11,850 bases of DNA from contig JBOHPP010000173.1 in the NCBI GenBank assembly GCA_050731755.1, forward strand, positions 1-11,850. Reading direction: 5' to 3'. This document shows, piece after piece, positions 7,082 to 11,850 of the stretch (position 1 is the first letter of the stretch; every line of letters starts with the position of its first letter). Position numbers and translations under genes: made by a program. The notes under the pieces were generated by a model. That model did no database searches, was not told the DNA's origin, and saw nothing but the letters and a program-made list of their open reading frames with translations. This stretch comes from JBOHPP01 sp050731755. Lineage in GTDB: Bacteria > Methylomirabilota > Methylomirabilia > Rokubacteriales > CSP1-6.

Positions 7082-7095
7082 CGCCGTCTGAGGCG
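7082..7095 (+). repeat. Short inverted repeat abutting the nagB-like start
   Basis: CGCC at 7082-7085 and GGCG at 7092-7095 flank GTCTGA, and the ATG follows immediately. It matches the 14-base element before tsaC (3710-3723) at 11 of 14 positions. It includes GAGG (7090-7093), which would be an unusually close ribosome binding site. Confidence 0.35.
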
Positions 7096-7848
7096 ATGCG
7101 ACTCCTCGTTTTTCCCGACACCGAGACCGTGGCCGCCGCCGCCGCTTCACTCGTGCGCGAGCGGGTGCGCGACAAGCCCGATCTCACCATGGCGGTGCCC
7201 GCGGGCCGCACCCCTCGCCGGATGTACGGGCTCTTGCGGGCGCTCCAGGCCGAGAGCCCCGTCGATTTCTCCCGGATGCGGATATTCTCGGTGGACGAGC
7301 TGTGCGCGCCGGCGCCGGCGGAGGGGTACTTCTGGCGACAGGTGTGTCGCGAGTTCCTGACCTGGGCCGGGGTGCCTCGGGAGCGATGTCACCCCTTCCA
7401 GATCGACGCCGACGATCTCCAGGAGATGTGCCGCCGTTACGACCGGTCCATCACCGAGTGCGGTGGCCTCGACCTGGTCATGCTGGGCCTCGGTCCCAAC
7501 GCTCACCTGGCCTCCAACGAGCCGGGCACCCCGTTCGACTCTTTGACTCGTCCGGTCGGGCTCCTGCCGGAAACCGTCGCCTACATCGGTACCGATGGCG
7601 TCAACCTGGACTCCGCCGGAGGGGCGGTATCGGATCGCGCGGTGACGCTGGGGCTCACCACCATCCTGACCGCCCGGGAGGTGGTGATGCTCGTGAGCGG
7701 CCGGGCCAAGCGCGCGGCGCTGGCGCGGGTGCTGGACGGTCCGATGACTCCGGAGACGCCGGCTTCGATCCTCAGGCGGCATGCCCGGTGCACGATCCTC
7801 GCCGACCGGGAGGCGAGGCCGGATTCCCGCCACGACCCCGATATCTAG
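7096..7848 (+). CDS. Glucosamine-6-phosphate deaminase-like protein (NagB / 6-phosphogluconolactonase fold)
   Basis: A 250-residue member of the NagB/6PGL superfamily. Glucosamine-6-phosphate deaminase converts GlcN6P to fructose-6-phosphate and ammonia. Motifs are LTMAVPAGRTPRRMYGLL (30-47), FSVDELCAP (64-72; FxxDEY is usual), LDLVMLGLGPNAHLASNEPGTPFDS (125-149), RAVTLGLTTILTAREVVMLVSGRAKRAAL (181-209) and TPASILRRHAR (221-231). The His137 and Glu142 expected in the active site are present. The residue matching Asp141 of the E. coli enzyme is Asn135, and the usual GHIAFNEP reads AHLASNEP. These changes leave the true substrate uncertain; a different aminosugar or another phosphosugar is possible. 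The lactonase pattern fits less well than the deaminase pattern. The gene follows thiI by 15 bases and ends just before the rpiB promoter. Confidence 0.8.
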   Translation: MRLLVFPDTETVAAAAASLVRERVRDKPDLTMAVPAGRTPRRMYGLLRALQAESPVDFSRMRIFSVDELCAPAPAEGYFWRQVCREFLTWAGVPRERCHPFQIDADDLQEMCRRYDRSITECGGLDLVMLGLGPNAHLASNEPGTPFDSLTRPVGLLPETVAYIGTDGVNLDSAGGAVSDRAVTLGLTTILTAREVVMLVSGRAKRAALARVLDGPMTPETPASILRRHARCTILADREARPDSRHDPDI

Positions 7849-7853
7849 GTGGC

Positions 7854-7882
7854 TTGACACTCGGGAACCCAACCAGTATGGT
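7854..7882 (+). promoter_or_regulatory. Predicted sigma70-type promoter for rpiB-glyA-nrdR
   Basis: A perfect -35 box TTGACA at 7854-7859 is followed by a 17-base spacer and TATGGT at 7877-7882 (4 of 6 matches to the -10 consensus). The predicted start site near 7889 lies only about 3 bases before the rpiB ATG at 7892, so the message would be leaderless or nearly so. This agrees with the absence of a ribosome binding site before rpiB. Confidence 0.65.
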
Positions 7883-7885
7883 TGG
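7869..7885. promoter_or_regulatory. 17-bp perfect palindrome over the -10 box (possible operator)
   Basis: CCAACC at 7869-7874 and GGTTGG at 7880-7885 flank AGTAT. The whole -10 hexamer lies inside or against the palindrome. A dimeric repressor could bind here, and an RNA stem is also possible if transcription starts further upstream. No regulator is assigned. Confidence 0.45.
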
Positions 7886-7891
7886 CGCGGT

Positions 7892-8371
7892 ATGACGGTC
7901 ATCGCCCTTGGCGCCGACCATGCCGGCTTCCCCCTCAAGGAAAACCTCAAGGCGTGGTTGACGGCCCAAGGGCACCGCGTACGGGATTTCGGCACCGACT
8001 CCGCCCAGGCCGTGGACTACCCCGATTACGCCGCGCTCGTCGCCGCCGCCGTGACCTCCGGGTCGGCGGCGCGGGGCGTGCTCGTGTGCGGGAGCGGCAT
8101 CGGAATGGCGATTGCCGCCAACAAGGTGGCCGGCGTGCGGGCGGCCTCCTGCGGCGATCTGGACGCCGCCCGTCTGAGCCGCGAGCACAACGACGCCAAC
8201 GTGCTCACCCTGGGAGCCCGCGTCGTCGGGCCTGAGGTGGCGGTGGCCATCGTCGAGACCTGGCTGCGGACGGACTTCGCCGGTGGGCGCCACGCGCGTC
8301 GCGTGGAGAAGGTGATGGCCCTCGAACGCGCCGGCGCGCAGGACGACGCCGCCCATGCCCCGGCTCGCTGA
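7892..8371 (+). CDS. rpiB: Ribose-5-phosphate isomerase B
   Basis: RpiB interconverts ribulose-5-phosphate and ribose-5-phosphate, linking the pentose phosphate pathway to PRPP and so to the purine genes upstream. The 159-residue length fits the family. Motifs are IALGADHAGFPLKENL (4-19, phosphate-binding Asp9/His10), GVLVCGSGIGMAIAANK (62-78, with the catalytic Cys66; CGTGIG is more usual), GVRAA, HNDANVLTLGARVVG (99-113) and GGRHARRVEKV. I chose the ATG at 7892 because the conserved N-terminus starts right there; longer frames would read back through the promoter. No ribosome binding site is visible. The last 17 bases overlap the start of glyA. A lactose/galactose-6-phosphate isomerase is less likely because of the glyA/nrdR context. 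Confidence 0.95.
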   Translation: MTVIALGADHAGFPLKENLKAWLTAQGHRVRDFGTDSAQAVDYPDYAALVAAAVTSGSAARGVLVCGSGIGMAIAANKVAGVRAASCGDLDAARLSREHNDANVLTLGARVVGPEVAVAIVETWLRTDFAGGRHARRVEKVMALERAGAQDDAAHAPAR

Positions 8372-9602
8372 CGTCGATCCCGAGATCGCCAAGGCACTGC
8401 GCGACGAGGCTCAACGCCAGCACCGGAACCTCGAGATGATCGCCTCGGAGAACTTCGTCTCCGAGGCGGTGCTGGAGGCGCTGGGCTCGGTGATGACCAA
8501 CAAGTACGCCGAGGGCTACCCCGGCCGCCGCTACTACGGCGGGTGCGAGGTCGTGGACGTGGCCGAGGAATTGGCCATCGCCCGAGCCCGGGAGCTGTTC
8601 GGAGCCGAGCACGCCAACGTGCAGCCGCACTCCGGCGCCCAGGCCAACATGGCCGTCTATTTCACCGCCCTCAAGCCGGGAGACACCGTGCTGGGGCCGA
8701 ACCTCTCCCACGGGGGGCACCTGACGGCCGGCAGTCCCGTCAACTACTCCGGCAAGCTCTACACGGTCGTCGCCTACGGCGTCCGCAAGGACACCGAACT
8801 GATCGATCTCGACCAGGTGCGCGAGCTGGCGCGCCGGCAGCGGCCGCGCATGATCATCGCCGGCGGCTCCGCCTTCCCGCGCGCCATCGATTTCAAGCCG
8901 TTCGCCGAGATCGCCCGGGAGGTCGACGCCGTGCTCATGGCCGACATCGCTCACCCGGCCGGACTGGTGGCCGCCGGGCTGCATCCCTCGCCGGTCGGCC
9001 TCGCCGACTTCGTGACGACCACCACCCACAAGACCCTCCGCGGGCCCCGCGGCGGGATGGTCCTCTGCCAGGCCAAGAACGCCGCGGCGCTCGACAAAGT
9101 CGTCATGCCGGGAGTGCAGGGCGGCCCCCTCATGCACGTGATCGCCGCCAAGGCGGTCGCCTTCAAGGAGGCGCTGACTCCCCAGTGGCGCGCCTACCAG
9201 GGACAGATCGTGCGCAACGCCAGGGCGCTGGCCGAGGCGCTGCTGGCCCGTGGCTACCGGCTGGTCAGTGGGGGCACCGACACGCACCTGCTGCTAGTCG
9301 ACCTTACCGCCCGCAACGTCACCGGCAAGGACGCCCAGGAGGCGCTGGACCGGGCCTGGATCACCGTCAACAAGAACACGATCCCGTTCGAGACGAAGAG
9401 CCCCATGGTCACCAGCGGGATCCGTCTGGGCACGCCGGCGGTGACGACGCGCGGGATGCGGGAGCCCGAGATGCCGCGGATCGCCGAATTGATCGACCGA
9501 GTCCTGTCGAATCTGGGCTCCTCGGCCGTGGAGGCCGCCGTGCGGGGCGAGGTGCAGGAGCTCACGGGCCGGTTCCCGCTCTACCCGGATCGCGTCAAGT
9601 GA
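8355..9602 (+). CDS. glyA: Serine hydroxymethyltransferase
   Basis: GlyA is a PLP enzyme that converts serine and tetrahydrofolate to glycine and 5,10-methylene-tetrahydrofolate. It supplies glycine for PurD and one-carbon units for purine and thymidylate synthesis. The 415 residues show LEMIASENFVSEAVLEALGS (26-45), TNKYAEGYPGRRYYGGCE (48-65), VQPHSGAQANMAV (89-101), MADIAHPAGLVAAG (195-208) and the PLP lysine (Lys226) in TTTTHKTLRGPRGG. It also shows GGPLMHVIAAKAVAFKEAL and the C-terminal SGIRLGTPAVTTRGM. The ATG at 8355 lies inside the end of rpiB (17-base overlap), which suggests coupled translation. The rpiB-glyA-nrdR order is seen in several bacterial phyla. No unusual features. Confidence 0.98.
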   Translation: MPRLADVDPEIAKALRDEAQRQHRNLEMIASENFVSEAVLEALGSVMTNKYAEGYPGRRYYGGCEVVDVAEELAIARARELFGAEHANVQPHSGAQANMAVYFTALKPGDTVLGPNLSHGGHLTAGSPVNYSGKLYTVVAYGVRKDTELIDLDQVRELARRQRPRMIIAGGSAFPRAIDFKPFAEIAREVDAVLMADIAHPAGLVAAGLHPSPVGLADFVTTTTHKTLRGPRGGMVLCQAKNAAALDKVVMPGVQGGPLMHVIAAKAVAFKEALTPQWRAYQGQIVRNARALAEALLARGYRLVSGGTDTHLLLVDLTARNVTGKDAQEALDRAWITVNKNTIPFETKSPMVTSGIRLGTPAVTTRGMREPEMPRIAELIDRVLSNLGSSAVEAAVRGEVQELTGRFPLYPDRVK

Positions 9603-9615
9603 CGGGAGGGGGTCG

Positions 9616-10134
9616 ATGAAGTGTCCGTTCTGCGGCCACACCGAGGATCGGGTGGTGGACTCGCGGGTGGGCCGGGAGGGCGAGTTCATCCGGCGCCGCC
9701 GCGAGTGCCTCAAGTGCCACCGGCGGTACACGACCTATGAGTACGTCGAGGACGTGCTGCCCCATGTCGTCAAGCGGGACAGCCGCCGGGAGCCCTTCGA
9801 CCGGCAGAAGCTGCGTAGCTCGATCCTCAAGGCGTGCGAGAAGCGCTCGGTCGGTGTCCAGAAGGTCGACGACATGGTCGCCGACATCGAGGCGCGTTTG
9901 CACGAGCGCGCCGAGAAGGAAATCTCGAGCCTGGAGCTGGGCGACTTGGTCATGGAGCACCTCAAGCGTCTTGACCAGGTCGCCTACGTGCGGTTCGCGT
10001 CCGTGTACCGGCAGTTCCAGGACGTCTCGCAGTTCTCGGAGACGGTCAACCAGCTCAAGGGCCTGCTCAAGGACGACAAAGCCAAGCCGGTGGCCGTGCC
10101 CAAGCCGCGCGCGCTGGCCAAGGCGCCCAAGTAG
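9616..10134 (+). CDS. nrdR: Transcriptional repressor NrdR
   Basis: NrdR is a zinc-ribbon, ATP-cone repressor that senses ATP/dATP and shuts off ribonucleotide reductase genes. The zinc ribbon is MKCPFCGHTE...RRRRECLKCHRRYTTYE, with Cys3, Cys6, Cys31 and Cys34. The ATP cone runs from about residue 49 to 139 and includes VVKRDSRREPFDRQKL, ACEKRSVG, LGDLVMEHLKRLDQVAYVRFASVYRQF. The core has normal family length. It is followed by an extended Lys/Pro/Ala-rich tail (about 148-172), which is probably disordered. A strong purine-rich ribosome binding site GGGAGGGGG lies at 9604-9612. It is the last gene of the rpiB operon. No NrdR box was identified in the window. Confidence 0.97.
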   Translation: MKCPFCGHTEDRVVDSRVGREGEFIRRRRECLKCHRRYTTYEYVEDVLPHVVKRDSRREPFDRQKLRSSILKACEKRSVGVQKVDDMVADIEARLHERAEKEISSLELGDLVMEHLKRLDQVAYVRFASVYRQFQDVSQFSETVNQLKGLLKDDKAKPVAVPKPRALAKAPK

Positions 10135-10154
10135 CGCACCCCGCGCCGGTTATC

Positions 10155-10194
10155 GAGAGAAAACGGCCCTGCCGGAGCAAAACCGACAGGGCCG
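10155..10194 (-). terminator. Rho-independent terminator of the - strand micro-gene
   Basis: On the - strand, CGGCCCTG and CAGGGCCG (10187-10194 and 10164-10171) form a perfect 8-bp stem. It continues after one mismatch with 3 further pairs, around a 7-base loop. TTTTCTCTC (10163-10155) follows directly. The T-rich tail is on the - strand only, so the terminator serves a leftward transcript. It might also slow rightward transcription from nrdR. Confidence 0.8.
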
Positions 10195-10210
10195 GCGCCG
10201 CCGAGGCGCC
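10194..10210. terminator. Second hairpin between nrdR and the micro-gene
   Basis: GGCGCC at 10194-10199 and GGCGCC at 10205-10210 pair around GCCGA. On the + strand it is followed by a pyrimidine-rich run (ctacatcttcttcttctttg), so it could help end the nrdR transcript. On the - strand it lies directly after the micro-gene stop codon. It is not a textbook terminator in either direction. Confidence 0.4.
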
Positions 10211-10249
10211 CTACATCTTCTTCTTCTTTGCCTTCTTCTTTTTCGCCAC
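10211..10249 (-). CDS. Candidate 12-residue lysine-rich micro-peptide gene
   Basis: GTG at 10249-10247 starts a 12-codon frame encoding MAKKKKAKKKKM, ended by TAG at 10213-10211. Eight of the 12 residues are lysine and the peptide has two K4 blocks split by Ala. It is preceded by a 10-base perfect match to the Shine-Dalgarno consensus (AAGGAGGTGA, 10263-10254), with the GGAGG core 7 bases from the start. A predicted promoter lies about 30 bases further up, and a hairpin terminator follows. Such a complete and well-spaced set of signals is unlikely by chance. The frame stays open upstream (an ATG at 10363 would give 50 residues), but that start has no ribosome binding site and lies upstream of the predicted promoter. 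The function is unknown; a basic peptide like this could bind nucleic acid or acidic surfaces, or the transcript could be a small RNA whose translation is secondary. Confidence 0.55.
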   Translation of the reverse strand: MAKKKKAKKKKM

Positions 10250-10253
10250 CGCT

Positions 10254-10263
10254 TCACCTCCTT
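10254..10263 (-). promoter_or_regulatory. Perfect Shine-Dalgarno sequence of the micro-gene
   Basis: AAGGAGGTGA on the - strand is complementary to ten consecutive bases of the usual 16S 3' end. It is the strongest ribosome binding site I see in the window, and it decides the GTG start at 10249. Confidence 0.75.
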
Positions 10264-10287
10264 CCCTCGACGACTGTCGTTGTCGCC

Positions 10288-10317
10288 ATGCTAGGGGCCG
10301 GCCCCAGAGTCTGTCAA
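10288..10317 (-). promoter_or_regulatory. Predicted promoter of the - strand micro-gene
   Basis: On the - strand, TTGACA (10317-10312) is followed after 18 bases by TAGCAT (10293-10288), 4 of 6 matches to the -10 box. Transcription would start near 10281, giving a leader of about 30 bases and, with the terminator, an RNA of about 120-130 bases. An 11-bp palindrome, ACGACTGTCGT (10270-10280), sits at or just after the predicted start. Confidence 0.6.
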
Positions 10318-10329
10318 GGGATAAGTGCA

Positions 10330-10367
10330 AGATACGGTGGACCAGCATTGCCGTGACCACCATATCT
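10330..10367. promoter_or_regulatory. Inverted repeat between two divergent promoters
   Basis: Arms AGATACGGTGG (10330-10340) and CCACCATATCT (10357-10367) pair at 10 of 11 positions around a 16-base loop. The repeat lies between the leftward -35 box (10312-10317) and the rightward -35 box (10398-10403). That is where an operator or activator site shared by both promoters would sit. No protein is assigned. Confidence 0.4.
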
Positions 10368-10397
10368 GGGAGATCAAGGGGTCGGCAGGGGGGTAGT

Positions 10398-10427
10398 TTG
10401 ACAACGCTCGGAATCGGGTGGTAGCGT
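10398..10427 (+). promoter_or_regulatory. Predicted promoter of the radical SAM gene
   Basis: TTGACA at 10398-10403 is a perfect -35 box. The best -10 candidate is TAGCGT at 10422-10427 after 18 bases, a weak match (3 of 6). It resembles TAGCAT, also at 18-base spacing, in the divergent promoter. Transcription would start near 10434, about 40 bases before the ATG. Confidence 0.5.
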
Positions 10428-10474
10428 GTGGCCAACCTTTCGTTCCGCACCCGCACGGCTGAGGAGACCCATCC

Positions 10475-11850
10475 ATGAAGCGCGCGCTCCGGAAGCTGGT
10501 GTTTGTCGAGCCCAAGTCGACGCACCTCCACATCTACAGCCGTGTCTGCATCCCACGGCTCGGCTCCGTCCTCCTCGGCACGCTCATGCGGAGCCGAGGG
10601 TACGACGTCCGGGTGTACATCGAGGACATCCATGCCGTCGACATGCCGGAGGTGCTTTCGGCCGACCTGGTGGGGATTTCGGCCATCACCTCCACCGCGC
10701 CACAGTCGTACCGGCTGGCCGACCAGGTACGCGCCGCGGGCGGCATCGCGGTCCTGGGGGGTACGCACACGAGCTTCCTGCCCGAGGAGGGCCTCGAGCA
10801 CGCGGACTTCGTGATCCGGGGGGAAGGGGAGTTCGCCTTCCAGGAGCTGGTGGACGCCATCCAGCGCGGGGACGGCTTCGCGGGAATCCAGAATCTCTCG
10901 TATCGAGTCGACGGCCGCACCGTGACCAACCCCGAGCGTCCCAAGATCCCGAATCTCGACGTCAACCCGATCCCCGATTACCACCTGATCACCGGCTGGA
11001 AGCCCGGGGGCGTCGTATCCATCGCCACCTCCCGGGGCTGCCCCTTCTCCTGCACGTTCTGCTCGGTGCCCGGCATGTACGGACACGCCTTCCGCACCCA
11101 TTCCATCGGCCGGGTGCTGGAGGAGCTGACCTTGCACCGGGACAGTGCCTACATCTTCTTCGCCGATGACATCTTCACGGCGAACAAGAAGCGGGTGAAG
11201 GAGCTGCTGCGGGGCATGATCGATCGGGGCCTGACGCCCCAGTGGGGCGCCCAGGTGCGCACGGAGACGGTGGACGACCCCGAGCTGCTCGCGCTGATGC
11301 GGGACTCGAACTGCTTCAACGTCTACGTGGGCTTCGAGTCCATCAACCCCCGGACGCTCAAGCTCTTCCAGAAGAAGCAGGACCTGGCCAAGATCGAGCG
11401 CTCCATCGAGCGCTTCCACGAACACAAGATCAGGATCCACGGGATGTTCGTGGTGGGCTCGGACGAGGACGATCTGGAGACCATCGAGGCCACGGCGGAC
11501 TTCGCCCTCACCCGCGACATCGACTCGGTGCAGTTCATGATCCTCACCCCCATTCCCGGCTCGCCCGATTGGGACGACCTCTACGCCCAGGGCGACAAGT
11601 ACGTCATCAACCGCAACTGGTCGCTCTACGACGGCCACCACACCGTGCACCAGCCGCGGCGCATGTCCCCCTACGAGCTCCAGATGGCGGCCATCAAGGC
11701 CATGGCCCGGTTCTACTCCTGGAAGGGCGTGGCCAAGAAGCTCTGGAAGCGGGACATCTACTACGCGACGATCCGTTATTGGGGCAAGAAGATGATCAAG
11801 CAGTGGTGGAAGGACGAGGAGAACCGGGCCTACGTGGACTGGTTGCGCGA
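10475..11850 (+). CDS. B12-binding-type radical SAM protein, 5' part
   Basis: An iron-sulfur radical SAM enzyme of the class with an N-terminal cobalamin-binding-like domain. It is open at the right edge after 458 residues with no stop. Residues 5-130 are the Rossmann-like B12 domain: LVGISAITSTAPQSYRLADQVR, then VLGGTHTSFLPEE and ADFVIRGEGEFAFQELV. I do not see the DxHxxG cobalamin-ligand motif, so binding, if any, would be base-on or lost. The radical SAM core begins at about 180 with TSRGCPFSCTFCSVPGMYG. The cluster cysteines are Cys189, Cys193 and Cys196 (CxxxCxxC). IFFADDIFTANKKRVKELL, VGFESINPRTLKLFQKKQ, HGMFVVGSDEDDLETIE and ILTPIPGSPDWDDL follow. The C-terminal part is rich in Trp, Tyr and Lys. 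The ribosome binding site GAGGAG (10461-10466) is 8 bases before the ATG. The substrate is unknown; methylation or ring chemistry on a lipid or cofactor is typical of relatives. Confidence 0.9.
   Translation, partial: MKRALRKLVFVEPKSTHLHIYSRVCIPRLGSVLLGTLMRSRGYDVRVYIEDIHAVDMPEVLSADLVGISAITSTAPQSYRLADQVRAAGGIAVLGGTHTSFLPEEGLEHADFVIRGEGEFAFQELVDAIQRGDGFAGIQNLSYRVDGRTVTNPERPKIPNLDVNPIPDYHLITGWKPGGVVSIATSRGCPFSCTFCSVPGMYGHAFRTHSIGRVLEELTLHRDSAYIFFADDIFTANKKRVKELLRGMIDRGLTPQWGAQVRTETVDDPELLALMRDSNCFNVYVGFESINPRTLKLFQKKQDLAKIERSIERFHEHKIRIHGMFVVGSDEDDLETIEATADFALTRDIDSVQFMILTPIPGSPDWDDLYAQGDKYVINRNWSLYDGHHTVHQPRRMSPYELQMAAIKAMARFYSWKGVAKKLWKRDIYYATIRYWGKKMIKQWWKDEENRAYVDWLR

Noticed and set aside
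7878..7895. Five-codon frame MVGAV overlapping the rpiB start
   Set aside because: It starts inside the predicted -10 box, so it would not be on the rpiB transcript, and it has no ribosome binding site.
10254..10289. Eleven-codon - strand frame MATTTVVEGRR just upstream of the micro-gene
   Set aside because: It has no ribosome binding site, its start overlaps the predicted -10 box, and its stop only falls in the Shine-Dalgarno sequence by phase. Translation is unlikely.
10211..10363. Longer 50-residue version of the lysine peptide starting at ATG 10363
   Set aside because: It lacks a ribosome binding site, and its start lies upstream of the predicted promoter and inside the inverted repeat. 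The 12-codon version has a perfect ribosome binding site.
1..11850. Possible tRNA, rRNA, CRISPR array, insertion sequence or phage genes
   Set aside because: I looked for cloverleaf-like patterns, regularly spaced repeats, transposase motifs and phage proteins and found none. The only tandem repeat is the two-unit element at 4332-4460.

Overview
The window is a very GC-rich stretch of bacterial chromosome with tightly packed housekeeping genes. Most genes lie on the + strand and many overlap by 1-17 bases. The gene mix (purH, purD, purE, tsaC, mobA, thiI, a nagB-like gene, rpiB, glyA, nrdR), the absence of mobile genes, and a B12-type radical SAM gene suggest a free-living soil or subsurface bacterium. 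By gene order and style, something in or near Methylomirabilota/Rokubacteria or a deltaproteobacterium-like lineage is my best guess. This is an inference from general familiarity and I have not tested it.

Layout. Positions 2-1015 are the 3' part of purH. It is followed by a MerR-type helix-turn-helix protein fused to TPR repeats (1021-1926), purD (1923-3191) and purE (3191-3709), which together form a purine block. tsaC (3724-4338) is separated from mobA (4454-5053) by a two-unit tandem repeat that appears to have split an ancestral GTGA stop/start overlap. Next come an unrecognised 260-residue gene (5050-5832), thiI (5833-7080) and a glucosamine-6-phosphate deaminase-like gene (7096-7848). 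A recognisable promoter then drives rpiB-glyA-nrdR (7892-10134). The last part (10135-10474) is the only long intergenic region. It holds two hairpins, a complete miniature transcription unit on the - strand (promoter, perfect ribosome binding site, 12-codon lysine peptide, terminator), an inverted repeat, and a + strand promoter for a B12-binding-type radical SAM gene that runs off the window (10475-11850).

How the genes fit together. RpiB interconverts pentose phosphates and so can feed ribose-5-phosphate towards PRPP. GlyA makes glycine (a PurD substrate) and charges folate with the one-carbon unit that becomes the formyl donor for PurH. NrdR adjusts deoxynucleotide synthesis to nucleotide levels. 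TsaC and ThiI make tRNA modifications (t6A and s4U), ThiI may also supply thiamine sulfur, and MobA finishes molybdenum cofactor. No purK is visible beside purE.

The items most worth a second look are the tiny - strand lysine-peptide gene at 10155-10317, the split tsaC/mobA junction, the near-leaderless rpiB promoter with its 17-bp palindrome, the unknown gene at 5050-5832, and the MerR-TPR protein embedded in the purine operon.
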